A DNA stretch of 13,010 nucleotides from JAFNAG01 sp041501225 (GCA_041501225.1 JBGQNR010000183.1:1-13010); one strand, 5' to 3'; counted from the first letter of the stretch, positions 1 to 6,297 are shown. Notes: a model not told the origin generated them from the letters alone. Translations and numbers: made by a program.

Positions 1-121
1 CAAGCAGTGAAGTGACGACGCTTCCTTTTTTAATCAGTCTTTGAGCGGGATTGGCGCACAGGTGTTAACCTGGATTCGCATCGGTTGATATGATCGCTTT
101 ACGCCTAAATGTGAATAGTTA

Positions 122-1006
122 TTGTTGCGCAGGCCCTTAGCTTTCGAAACGTTGATCCGAATCTATCCGGGAAGCTCCTTGGAACCCGAGGCTTATTACG
201 CAATGGGTGATTCGTACCGCTATCAAAGCGGAAAAGAGAATTTGCTGATGGCGGAAGACCAGTTTAGAAACTTCATCATCTTCTTTCCCACCCATCCAAG
301 GGCCGCGGATGCCCAGATGAAAATAATCAGCATTCTGATGCGCCAAATGCAGGCGTCTGGTCCGAGTCAAAAGGATGCTAAACGGGCTTTGGCCGAAATC
401 AACAAATTTCTCATGTTATTCCCAAACAGCGATTTCGTCCCGGTTGTTAATCAAAATAGGGAGGACATTATCCTCAAACTGAGGGAGATGACGGCGTCCA
501 TTTCCGGGCACATCTTGGATTCTGCTGGCAACCCGATATCAGGCGTCATAGTTTCTGTCATCGATCGAAAAACAAAGGAGATCCTGTCCACTACAAATTC
601 AGATCCAAAGGGATACTTTGAAATTACTCCTGGACAATCCAAGAATGAATTCGAACTTATCTTTGAAAAGCAGGGTTACGAATCCTATTCCTTCAAGGGA
701 GATGATCCGTACAGCAGTCCATTGAAGATCGTCTTGGCGAGCATGGCCGAGTTTTATTGCCAGGTAGCGGATTTCTACTTTTCTAGAAATAACTATGTTG
801 CAGCCATGAGTGGTTATCAGGAAGCAATCCGGTATCAGCCGGACATGATCGCTGCCAATGACGGTCTTGGTCGTTCGTATCAAGGAATCGGCGAATACGA
901 GAAGGCACTGGCAGTCTACTGGGAATTTATCCAAAAATATCCTAATTCTCCCGCAGTCTCGGAGTTCAAGTCACGCATAGCAGAAATTGAAAAAAAGAAA
1001 CATTGA
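122..1006 (+). CDS. BamD-like TPR protein fused to carboxypeptidase-regulatory-like domain, 5'-truncated
   Basis: The first ~125 residues resemble the second and later TPRs of BamD/YfiO, the outer-membrane assembly lipoprotein: a segment beginning LAFETLIRIYPGS, then helical repeats ending in PTHPRAADAQ and FPNSDFVPVV. About residues 125-208 resemble a carboxypeptidase-regulatory-like beta-sandwich (SISGHILDSAGNPISGV, then TNSDPKGYFEITPG). Residues ~211-290 are two further TPRs (NNYVAAMSGYQEAIRYQPD; GEYEKALAVYWEFIQKYPNS). A normal BamD begins with a lipobox signal peptide and another TPR before LAFETL. Here a stop codon (116-118) lies just upstream in frame, the only start is TTG at 122, and no ribosome site is visible. 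The N-terminus, including the membrane anchor, therefore seems lost through rearrangement. The rest is open and undamaged. It may be a recent pseudogene or a soluble remnant. The BamD/TPR assignment is fairly sure; function after truncation is unknown. Confidence 0.65.
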   Translation: MLRRPLAFETLIRIYPGSSLEPEAYYAMGDSYRYQSGKENLLMAEDQFRNFIIFFPTHPRAADAQMKIISILMRQMQASGPSQKDAKRALAEINKFLMLFPNSDFVPVVNQNREDIILKLREMTASISGHILDSAGNPISGVIVSVIDRKTKEILSTTNSDPKGYFEITPGQSKNEFELIFEKQGYESYSFKGDDPYSSPLKIVLASMAEFYCQVADFYFSRNNYVAAMSGYQEAIRYQPDMIAANDGLGRSYQGIGEYEKALAVYWEFIQKYPNSPAVSEFKSRIAEIEKKKH

Positions 1007-1319
1007 GTCTGCGCGATCAGATCCGATGCCTCACCGGCTGAGTTGTCGAAGAATGCGAGGTCCCGCCTGTCGGAAGCTGGTTGTTTTTGGAGCTCCAGCC
1101 TTCTCGCATTAGTTATGGGTCGGGAACTGCAACTTTCAAGACCAACGAGGCGCTGCAAAGTCAGCTTATTTGCGGTCCGAAATCAACGTCAAGCAGTTTC
1201 GGCGCTCTTCACGGACTTTTTTGGGGTAGGGGCCTCGAGTCCACTTGTCCGGTTTCGCCGTTTTGCACCCGCAACGGCTCCGAACTGCGTCGCATACAAG
1301 CCCATGTCAATAGTCACGC
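1007..1319. other. Non-coding spacer between the TPR gene and higBA, with an imperfect inverted repeat
   Basis: No convincing gene is seen; small ORFs here lack ribosome sites and recognisable motifs. AATGCGAG (1052-1059) is the exact complement of CTCGCATT (1103-1110), and inside these arms GAAGCTGG pairs imperfectly with CCAGCCTTC. This gives a long bulged hairpin that could be an interspersed repeat unit. No T-tract follows it, so it is not a standard terminator. Confidence 0.3.
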
Positions 1320-1348
1320 TTGACGTTAATCACGTGTAGCGTTATCAT
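1320..1348 (+). promoter_or_regulatory. higBA promoter and probable HigA operator
   Basis: TTGACG (1320-1325) and TATCAT (1343-1348) are separated by exactly 17 bp and match sigma70 -35 and -10 boxes at five of six positions each. Between and over them lie the near-direct repeats CGTTAATCA (1324-1332) and CGTTATCA (1340-1347) and a CACGTG palindrome (1331-1336), plausible binding sites for the HigA repressor. The predicted transcription start (~1354-1356) falls on the GTG start codon of higB. Confidence 0.6.
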
Positions 1349-1354
1349 TGGCCT

Positions 1355-1633
1355 GTGATCAAATCGTTTAAGTGCAGCGACACGCAGGCGATTTCGAAGG
1401 GCGAGCGAGTTAAGCGATTTGCGAATGTCGCTGCCGTGGCGCGCCGCAAGCTACGGCAGTTGGAGATCGCGGGCCGATTAGACGATTTGCGGGTGCCCCC
1501 TGGCAGTCGACTTGAAACCCTGAGGGGGGATCGAGCGGGACAGCATAACATCCGTGTAAACGATCAATTCCGCGTTTGCTTCCGTTGGACAGATACAGGA
1601 GCGGAAGACGTCGAGATCGTAGACTATCATTAA
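1355..1633 (+). CDS. higB: HigB-type toxin (RelE/ParE superfamily mRNA interferase)
   Basis: This 92-residue protein has the size and pattern of HigB (plasmid maintenance killer family): N-terminal MIKSFKC, a basic stretch with KLRQLEIAGRLDDLRVPPG, the family signature GQHNIRVNDQFRVCFRW, and a C-terminal strand EIVDYH. HigB toxins cleave mRNA on the translating ribosome. The GTG start has no Shine-Dalgarno sequence upstream, and the predicted promoter would start the transcript at or within one base of the GTG, so leaderless translation is likely. The toxin-first order, with the antitoxin 12 bp downstream, is typical of higBA. The frame is intact and conserved positions look present, so the toxin is probably active. 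Confidence 0.9.
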   Translation: MIKSFKCSDTQAISKGERVKRFANVAAVARRKLRQLEIAGRLDDLRVPPGSRLETLRGDRAGQHNIRVNDQFRVCFRWTDTGAEDVEIVDYH

Positions 1634-1645
1634 AGGAGAAGAGTA

Positions 1646-1960
1646 ATGCGTAAACTTAAACCTGTGACCCCCGGCGAACTCTTGCTGGAAGAATTTCTGA
1701 AGCCGATGGGGATCAGCCGGTATCGGCTGGCTAAGGCAATCTGCGTACCGGCGCAGCGTATCGGTGAGATTGTGGCGGGCCGTCGTGCCATTACCGCCGA
1801 CACGGACTTGCGCCTGTGTAGGTTTTTCAGCCTCTCCAACGGCTACTGGCTCCGCGCTCAAGCCGCCCATGACACCGAAGTGGCTGAACGCGCTATGGGC
1901 ATCAAGCTGGCAAGAATTAAACCGTGGGCCGCGATCAAGATTCAAGGAAGCCGGGCCTAA
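1646..1960 (+). CDS. higA: HigA-type antitoxin, XRE-family HTH repressor
   Basis: This 104-residue protein matches HigA in order: N-terminal PVTPGELLLEEFLKPMGIS, a Cro/C1 helix-turn-helix (residues ~24-60: YRLAKAICVPAQRIGEIVAG, then RRAITADTDLRLCRFF), and the family tail YWLRAQAAHDTEVAE. It should bind and neutralise HigB and repress the shared promoter at 1320-1348. A strong ribosome site (AAAGGAG, 1632-1638) overlaps the higB stop codon 8 bp before the ATG. This contrasts with the missing site of higB and favours more antitoxin than toxin from the same mRNA. No damage is seen. The last residues (KPWAAIKIQGSRA) are likely disordered or poorly conserved. Confidence 0.92.
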   Translation: MRKLKPVTPGELLLEEFLKPMGISRYRLAKAICVPAQRIGEIVAGRRAITADTDLRLCRFFSLSNGYWLRAQAAHDTEVAERAMGIKLARIKPWAAIKIQGSRA

Positions 1961-2205
1961 CCAGAGCCTCAACGGATACCCTCAGCTCATTCCTCATCGG
2001 TTTTGTTCATTCGGTTCCCTGAAAAAGATTGCTATCGGGTACTTGCCTGTTTTCCGCCAGCTAATGGCGGATAAGCCGTTTCCCATTCCTTACGAATCTC
2101 CGTTGCCCTACCAATCTTTTGGAACGAGCCAGCGGTGCACGATTGAATTTGGTCACCGGCTTTATGCCAACACGCCATGATCAGTTTTCTATTTCTGGAT
2201 TTTTG
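1961..2205. other. Spacer downstream of higBA with a strong hairpin
   Basis: No gene is supported. TCCGCCA (2053-2059) and TGGCGGA (2065-2071) form a perfect 7-bp stem with a 5-base loop, about 90 bp past the higA stop. It lacks a following T-run, so it may be a 3'-end protecting structure or a Rho-type stop rather than a standard terminator. Nothing else stands out. Confidence 0.35.
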
Positions 2206-2234
2206 TTGACAGCCAGCAGAAGTGGATTTAAGTT
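2206..2234 (+). promoter_or_regulatory. Promoter of the decayed padR-like gene
   Basis: A perfect -35 box TTGACA (2206-2211) is followed 16-17 bp later by a weak -10 region (TTAAGT/TAAGTT, 2228-2234). The decayed PadR reading frame starts at 2264 with AGGA (2252-2255) as ribosome site, so the transcription signals outlast the coding frame. Confidence 0.4.
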
Positions 2235-2263
2235 GTCATTACGATCGTCGACAGGAAATTCCT

Positions 2264-2599
2264 ATGACTCAATCTAAATCGGAAGTTCTGCAGGGCACGC
2301 TCGACCTCCTTGTGCTGAAAACGTTCGAATCCTTAGGGCCGATGCACGGGTAGGGCGTCGCGCGCCGCATTCAACAGGTGTCGGAGAATGCGCTCCAGTT
2401 ATCGCAGGGGACCATCTATCCGGCACTCTTGCGCCTCGAGCAGCGCGGTTGGATCCTCGCGGAATAGGGCACCTCGGACAACAACCGGAAGGCGCGGTTC
2501 TACTCCATAACAAAGGCCGGCCGCAAGCAGCTCCGCGAGGAAACCGAGAGCTGGGAACGGATGATGGGGATCATCAACCGAGTCCTTGAAGGCGCGTAA
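2264..2599 (+). pseudogene. PadR-family transcriptional regulator, broken by two amber codons
   Basis: Read through its stops, this 111-residue frame is a full-length PadR regulator of the type paired with MacB-like ABC permeases. It opens MTQSKSEVLQGTLDLLVLKT, continues GTIYPALLRLEQRGWI, and carries KARFYSITKAGRKQL in the wing. In-frame TAG codons lie at codon 30 (2351-2353, between MHG and GVARRIQ) and codon 68 (2465-2467, between ILAE and GTSDNNRKA). Both are positions where the family normally has Trp (MHGWG and EWG), so each is a single G-to-A change from TGG. There is no frameshift and the terminal TAA (2597-2599) is normal. Because intact genes in this window end in TAG, these are most simply inactivating mutations. 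A permease start follows 12 bp later. Confidence 0.82.
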
Positions 2600-2611
2600 T
2601 CGGAGAGAAGG

Positions 2612-2680
2612 ATGCTGGCATCGATTCGAGCGTTCTTGTGGCGGCTGGCGCATCTCACGCGCCGGTCAAGATCGGAGGTT
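2612..2680 (+). pseudogene. 5' fragment of MacB-like (ADOP-type) ABC permease
   Basis: After GGAGAGAAGG the frame reads MLASIRAFLWRLAHLTRRS, the usual basic-amphipathic opening of the large MacB/FtsX-type permeases that follow PadR genes in Acidobacteriota. Similarity ends after about 22 codons, where it meets an unrelated minus-strand fragment. The frame then closes. The operon partner is therefore reduced to its start. The call rests on position after padR and the short N-terminal pattern, so it is moderate. Confidence 0.5.
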
Positions 2681-2694
2681 TCACTCGACGTAGG

Positions 2695-2904
2695 ACTAGC
2701 TGCGGGACGGCCGAACACTTCGATTTCGATGTAGTGGTTCATTTCTTCGGCATTGTTGCCATTACTGTAAAGCCGGATATAACGTGCCAGCGCTCCCTTG
2801 GCATCGACTAGCCGGCCTTCCGAGGTTTCGACGTAGTTCATGTCCTTGCCCAGCCCAAGCCCGGATTTGTTGTCGTGATCATTGTCGAATAGGGTGCGGA
2901 CATT
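2695..2904 (-). pseudogene. Fragment of a discoidin (F5/8 type C)-like galactose-binding domain
   Basis: The minus strand encodes about 70 residues with RTLFDNDHDNKSGLGLGKDM, then VDAKGALARYIRLYSNGN and NHYIEIEVFGRP. This is the second half of a discoidin-like beta-sandwich often attached to secreted proteins and enzymes, and GRP is close to where such proteins end. Upstream on the same strand, a short separate frame starting at 3013 (MEKSSEPAHRG, then GIVVSASSLAG) resembles a signal peptide but is out of frame and ends at 2879. The fragment butts onto the permease remnant at ~2680-2695. No complete gene remains. Confidence 0.5.
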
Positions 2905-3150
2905 CCTCCTCAAGTTCATGCAGCTGCACCTGGGCCAAGCCGGCCAGCGATGACGCGCTGACAACGATTCCGACACTGCAACCACGGTGAGCCGGTTCCG
3001 ACGACTTTTCCATGAGGGCGCGAAACTCCTTGTCTTGGATTTCAGATTTCGGTATCGTGTCGGCGATACTTGAAACGTGCCGTCACACCAACCCTCGCGC
3101 ATCCTGTCAGTTGGTAATGCCAGCCAAGGTGTGTGGCGTGTCCGTGCTAA

Positions 3151-3181
3151 GGGCCTGTCAATGAATAACGTTTGCACTTTG
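3151..3181 (+). repeat. Left terminal inverted repeat of the MITE
   Basis: This 31-bp arm is complementary to 3384-3414 with one mismatch (G at 3174 where the other arm implies A). It begins GGGCCTGTCA directly after the TAA duplication. Confidence 0.88.
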
Positions 3182-3383
3182 GCGCGAGCGCCGGGCGGGC
3201 AGATGCGAGGCGCCGCGACGCAGGCGATGCCGTTGTGCATCGTCGAGGAGCGGCAACGAAGCAGATGCCCTTCCGCCGCCGCGCCCCTCCGGGCTGCGGC
3301 CCGCAGGCTTCGTTGCTCGCTCCTTACAGACTAAAGAGTATGCTCGTCGCTCGCGCCTCGCCAGCGGGCCTGGGGGCCGGCAG

Positions 3384-3414
3384 CAAAGTGTAAACGTTAT
3401 TCATTGACAGGCCC
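3384..3414 (-). repeat. Right terminal inverted repeat of the MITE
   Basis: This is the complementary 31-bp arm ending ATTGACAGGCCC, followed by the second TAA (3415-3417). The matching 30 of 31 bases suggests recent insertion. Confidence 0.88.
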
Positions 3415-3455
3415 TAAGTCCGCTCCAGAAAATCCCGAGAGGAAAGGCAGGTTCT

Positions 3456-4496
3456 ATGCGTAGGTCACTTAGTATAGCTCTCAGCGCCACACTCGCGTTG
3501 GGCGGAGTTGCGGTGCTTTGGATCGCTGCAATGCAAGCTCAGACGGCGGCGGCGCAGGGTCAGCTCCGGCAAAAGGAGGCTCAGGTTCAGCCTGGACAGG
3601 CTCAGGGTGCTGCGTCTCAATCCAGCCAGGGGATGCCAGGCCAGGCGGCCGGCGGGAGAGGCGCTCCTACCCCGGGCGGGCGAGGCGGTCCGCCGGCAGT
3701 CGCGAAGAAGCATCTCCTGGTGATCGGTCAAACCATGGGCTCCTTCCACCATGGCTCGACTTCCGAAGGCGTTGCCAGCTTCTGGAAAATGGGCAAGGAC
3801 TCCAATGTCTGGGACACCGAGTTGAAGACGGACATGGAGTGGATCACCAAGAAGGATCCGGGAAGCGAAGCCCACAGCCTTCCCTATTTCGACGCCGTCG
3901 TGTTTGTCAACACGACCGGCAATTGGAAGCTCGATGACGAACAAAAGGAGGCTCTGCTGTCTTTTGTCCGCGATGACGGCAAGGGAATCGTCCTGGTGCA
4001 CGCGGCGATCGACTCGAACTACAACTGGCCGGAGTGGGCCGATCTGACGGGCGGATGGTTTAATGGCCACCCCTGGGGAACGTTCGCGGGGTCCATCATC
4101 GTCGAGGATCAGTCGTTCCCTGCCATGCGCCACTTCCCGAAGTACCTCAAACTTCACGACGAGATGTACTCGACCAAGAGCTGGTCGCGGGACAAATTGA
4201 ACGTGCTCATGCGCCTGGATGAATCCAAACTCAACTACAGCAGCCCACAGTTCGGCGGCGGTCCTCCGGGCGCCGGCGGCGCTGCACGTGGCGGCGAGCC
4301 ATCGATGCGTACGGACAAGGACCAAGCCGTCGCCTGGGCGAAGATGTACGGCAAAGGACGCGTTTTCTACTCGACCTTCGGGCACACCAAAGAGGCGTGG
4401 GAGAATCCCGATATCCTCAAGATGTATACTGAGGCGGTCAAGTGGGTCATGGGCCTGACCGAGGGAAGCACGGCTTCTCATCCCAAGGTCAATTGA
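3456..4496 (+). CDS. Secreted ThuA-like domain protein (class I glutamine amidotransferase fold)
   Basis: Residues ~1-34 form a signal peptide (MRRSLSIALSATLALGGVAV, then an Ala-rich tail). Residues ~35-82 are a Gln/Gly/Pro-rich low-complexity linker. From ~85 to the end is a ThuA-type domain: KKHLLVIGQTMGSFHH, DAVVFVNTTGNW, GKGIVLVHAAIDSNY, GGWFNGHPWG, KYLKLHDEMY, then DQAVAWAKMYGKGRVFYSTF and GHTKEAWENP. ThuA proteins are associated with sugar utilisation, but their reaction is poorly defined; secreted copies are common in Acidobacteriota and Planctomycetes. A Gly/Ala-rich insert at ~266-282 interrupts the domain. The start has a good ribosome site (AGAGGAAAGG, ending at 3447). A MITE sits just upstream, so the gene may depend on read-through or on signals within the element. 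It stands alone, with no sugar operon beside it. Confidence 0.85.
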   Translation: MRRSLSIALSATLALGGVAVLWIAAMQAQTAAAQGQLRQKEAQVQPGQAQGAASQSSQGMPGQAAGGRGAPTPGGRGGPPAVAKKHLLVIGQTMGSFHHGSTSEGVASFWKMGKDSNVWDTELKTDMEWITKKDPGSEAHSLPYFDAVVFVNTTGNWKLDDEQKEALLSFVRDDGKGIVLVHAAIDSNYNWPEWADLTGGWFNGHPWGTFAGSIIVEDQSFPAMRHFPKYLKLHDEMYSTKSWSRDKLNVLMRLDESKLNYSSPQFGGGPPGAGGAARGGEPSMRTDKDQAVAWAKMYGKGRVFYSTFGHTKEAWENPDILKMYTEAVKWVMGLTEGSTASHPKVN

Positions 4497-4629
4497 GGCG
4501 GGTCCAGGAACGCAGGTCTGTGATCGGATCGAGGAGTGAGGTGATCGTCATGGCAGGGACAGTATAGGCAGGAGATGAGTGCGGGCATGCGACTCTGCAT
4601 GAAATCCGGGCGCAACGCGAGAGAAACGC

Positions 4630-4666
4630 TTGATTCTGTAACGAAAAGCGGCTACTTTTCGTTACA
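4630..4666 (+). promoter_or_regulatory. Autoregulated promoter with perfect inverted-repeat operator for the AbiEi-like antitoxin
   Basis: TGTAACGAAAAG (4637-4648) and CTTTTCGTTACA (4655-4666) are exact complements separated by six bases. They overlie a promoter made of TTGATT (4630-4635) and TACTTT (4653-4658) with 17-bp spacing. Bound repressor would cover the spacer, the -10 box and the start point. AbiEi-type antitoxins are known to bind inverted repeats in their own promoters. A Shine-Dalgarno-like AAGGCGG (4671-4677) follows. Confidence 0.75.
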
Positions 4667-4683
4667 TATCAAGGCGGAACGGC

Positions 4684-5292
4684 ATGCAATCGATCGAAAA
4701 CAGGATAGTCACCCGGATACAGGGCAAAGCAAGAGGCACGTGTTTCACGCCCAAGGCATTTCTCGACCTTGGCAGCCCCGAGGCGGTCCGCATCGCACTG
4801 CACCGCCTGGAGAAGCGCGGTACGATCCGCCGGCTGACTCGCGGACTCTACGATTTCCCCAAGCAACATCCGACCATCGGCTTCCTTTCCCCACGCCCCG
4901 ACGAGATCGCCAAGGCCCTGTCAGAGCGCGATGCCTCGCGACTCCAGCCTTCCGGTGCCTACGCCGCGAACCTGCTGGGGTTGTCCGAACAAGTTCCGGC
5001 CCGAATCGTCTTCCTCACAGACGGCCCGGCTCGACATGTCAGAATCGGCCGTCAGGAGATCACCCTGAAGAACACGACCCCCCGCAACATGGCGACGGCC
5101 GGCCGGATCAGCGGCACGGTCATTCAGTCCCTTCGGCATATCGGCGCCAGGCAGATCGGCAAACAGCATATCGCGCACCTGCGGCAGACCATGCCCACGA
5201 GCGACAAGGCCCAGTTGAAGCGGGATCGCATCTACGCTCCCGGCTGGATGCACCGAATCATCGACGCCATAGCGGAGGATTCTCATGCTTGA
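4684..5292 (+). CDS. AbiEi/DUF6088-like type IV antitoxin and transcriptional repressor
   Basis: This is an intact 202-residue protein. Its N-terminus (~1-60) is a winged helix of the AbiEi type (CFTPKAFLDLGSPEAVRIAL, then RGTIRRLTRGLYDFP), followed by PSGAYAANLLGLSEQVPARI, VFLTDGPARHVRIG and a basic C-terminal half that fits the antitoxin domain. Such proteins repress their own promoter and counter an AbiEii nucleotidyltransferase toxin. The promoter has a perfect inverted-repeat operator. The stop codon overlaps the start of the toxin frame (ATG 5285-5287), which is the expected operon coupling, but that toxin is destroyed after ~30 codons. The antitoxin is therefore an orphan, either a relic or a guard against a related toxin elsewhere. 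The exact family name is less certain than the toxin-antitoxin role. Confidence 0.8.
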   Translation: MQSIENRIVTRIQGKARGTCFTPKAFLDLGSPEAVRIALHRLEKRGTIRRLTRGLYDFPKQHPTIGFLSPRPDEIAKALSERDASRLQPSGAYAANLLGLSEQVPARIVFLTDGPARHVRIGRQEITLKNTTPRNMATAGRISGTVIQSLRHIGARQIGKQHIAHLRQTMPTSDKAQLKRDRIYAPGWMHRIIDAIAEDSHA

Positions 5293-5376
5293 GTTTGCCA
5301 GACTCCCGCTCGATCAGCGCGTCTCTTAATTCCAGGAAGTCGCCAACCGGCGCGGCCTGCTGGCTCTTAGTTGTGG
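5285..5376 (+). pseudogene. 5' remnant of AbiEii-type nucleotidyltransferase toxin
   Basis: Overlapping the antitoxin stop, the frame reads MLEFARLPLDQRVS, a stop TAA (5327-5329) where the family usually has Tyr, then FQEVANRRGLLAL. This is the N-terminal pattern of AbiEii toxins, which continues in the family into VVEKDFWVCW. Here VV appears only after a one-base shift near 5366-5370. The sequence then changes abruptly into antisense hsdM. All catalytic motifs are missing, so no toxin can be made. Confidence 0.65.
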
Positions 5377-6238
5377 ACTGCTCCTTGAGCGGCCTTGCCT
5401 GCTCGGCGGCGATCCGCTTTCGTTCGTCCATGTCCACGGTCCAGGAAAGCTCGCTGTCGACGCGCGTCGGGAGCAGCCGCAGGAAGTCCTCAAAATGCTT
5501 GAGCATCAACGGAATCTTCTTGCGGATCTTTAAATCAGACAGGTCGTAGTACCAGATTGTTCGTGTGGGCTGGCCTTTGGCGAAGAACAGCATGTTCGTC
5601 TTGACGCCTGCACCGGCGGCCGTGAAAACCCCGGCGGGGAGGCTCACCACGCACCACAGGTCGCAATCGTCGAGCAGTTTTCGCTTGGTTTTTACGAAGG
5701 CATCTTCGTTGGTGCGGAACAGTAGCCCCTCGTCTATCACGATCCCGCACCGGCCACCCTCGCGCAGATTGCGGATGACGTGTTGGAGGAACAGCACCTG
5801 GGTTGCGCCGGTCTTGTAGTCGAAGTTGGTCTGGGCTTCCTTGCCTTCCTTGCCGCCGAAGGGCGGATTGGTCAGGATCACATCGAAGGCCTGCGGCGCG
5901 CCTTCGAACAGATCGCCGTACGTTTCCCGTCCGGTAAGCGTGTTGTCGTGCCAGAGGTTTGGCTTGTCGATGCCATGCAGGATGAGGTTTGCCAACGCGA
6001 TGGGTTAGATGAGGTTCTCTTTCTCCCGGCCCCAGAAGGTTCGCTGCTTGAGGGTCTCAAGTTGGTCAGCTGTGGCGTCGTTGCCGAGCTTACCCGTGAT
6101 GTGCTCGAAGATCTGGGCAAGAAAACCGCCAGTCCCGCAGCCCGGATCGTAAACGGTCTCGTCCACCTTGGGGTCGATGACCTGGACCATCGCCTTGATG
6201 ACCTGGCGCGGCGTGAAGAACTGGCCGCCGGCAGGGCG
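5376..6238 (-). pseudogene. hsdM: Type I restriction-modification DNA methyltransferase subunit HsdM, broken and truncated at both ends
   Basis: The minus strand reads PAGGQFFTPRQVIKAM, SAM-binding motif I DPGCGTGGFL (normally DPACGTGGFL), the N6-adenine motif TNPPFGG, and later LLPTRVDSELSWTVD. These give the central and C-terminal catalytic parts of HsdM. The helical N-terminal ~150-200 residues are absent: similarity begins at ~6238 at a junction with an hsdS fragment. A TAA stop (6005-6007) splits the frame between GREKENLI and PIALANLILHG, where Tyr is usual. The C-terminal end runs into the abiEii remnant at ~5376. The intact frames either side of the stop suggest fairly recent decay. 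HsdM normally methylates its host site with HsdS; this copy cannot make a full enzyme. Confidence 0.85.
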
Positions 6239-6294
6239 TTGATGGTCAGCAATTCCTCTTCCGCCGCCACGCGGGCCTTCTCGACCGCCGCCTG
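6223..6294 (-). pseudogene. 3' fragment of hsdS (type I specificity subunit C-terminus)
   Basis: The minus strand encodes QAAVEKARVAAEEELLTI then NALPAA, which resembles the C-terminal coiled-coil of HsdS that ends such proteins (typically ...AVEKARAAAE...ALPAA...). It is only ~24 residues long, so the call rests on pattern and on adjacency to hsdM. At its end the bases 6223-6238 are shared with the hsdM start in another frame. At the other side it is fused in frame to the GH78 fragment. Confidence 0.5.
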
Positions 6295-6297
6295 TTT

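Larger units (their letters stand above)
3151..3414. mobile_element. 264-bp MITE-like element with 31-bp terminal inverted repeats
   Basis: The left end (3151-3181, starting GGGCCTGTCAATGAATAACG) and right end (3384-3414) are inverted copies matching at 30 of 31 positions. The trinucleotide TAA flanks both ends (3148-3150 and 3415-3417) as a target duplication. The inside holds no convincing gene but is itself folded back: 3205-3220 pairs with 3345-3361, and 3247-3262 pairs with 3307-3323, each with a single-base bulge. The whole element could form one long GC-rich hairpin. The ends and TNA-type duplication suggest mobilisation by an IS5-superfamily transposase supplied elsewhere (inference). 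It lies 41 bp before the ThuA-like gene, so the upstream control region of that gene has been split. Confidence 0.85.

Noticed and set aside
2264..2599. UAG recoding, such as pyrrolysine or amber read as Trp
   Set aside because: The GT39-like, GT2 and ferredoxin genes in this window end in TAG at natural protein ends, so TAG is a normal stop here.
2500..3240. A 246-codon minus-strand frame as an intact gene
   Set aside because: Only residues ~113-180 look like a protein domain; the start lies within the MITE and the end lies antisense to the PadR frame.
3465..4481. A 338-codon open frame on the minus strand opposite the ThuA-like gene
   Set aside because: It mirrors the GC-rich coding frame of the plus strand, has no ribosome site or recognisable domain, and the plus frame shows clear ThuA motifs and a signal peptide.
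4575..5549. A 324-codon plus-strand frame overlapping the antitoxin
   Set aside because: It is a shadow of the AbiEi-like gene in another frame with a low-complexity Arg/Pro/Ser-rich translation, and it ignores the operator and ribosome site at 4637-4677.
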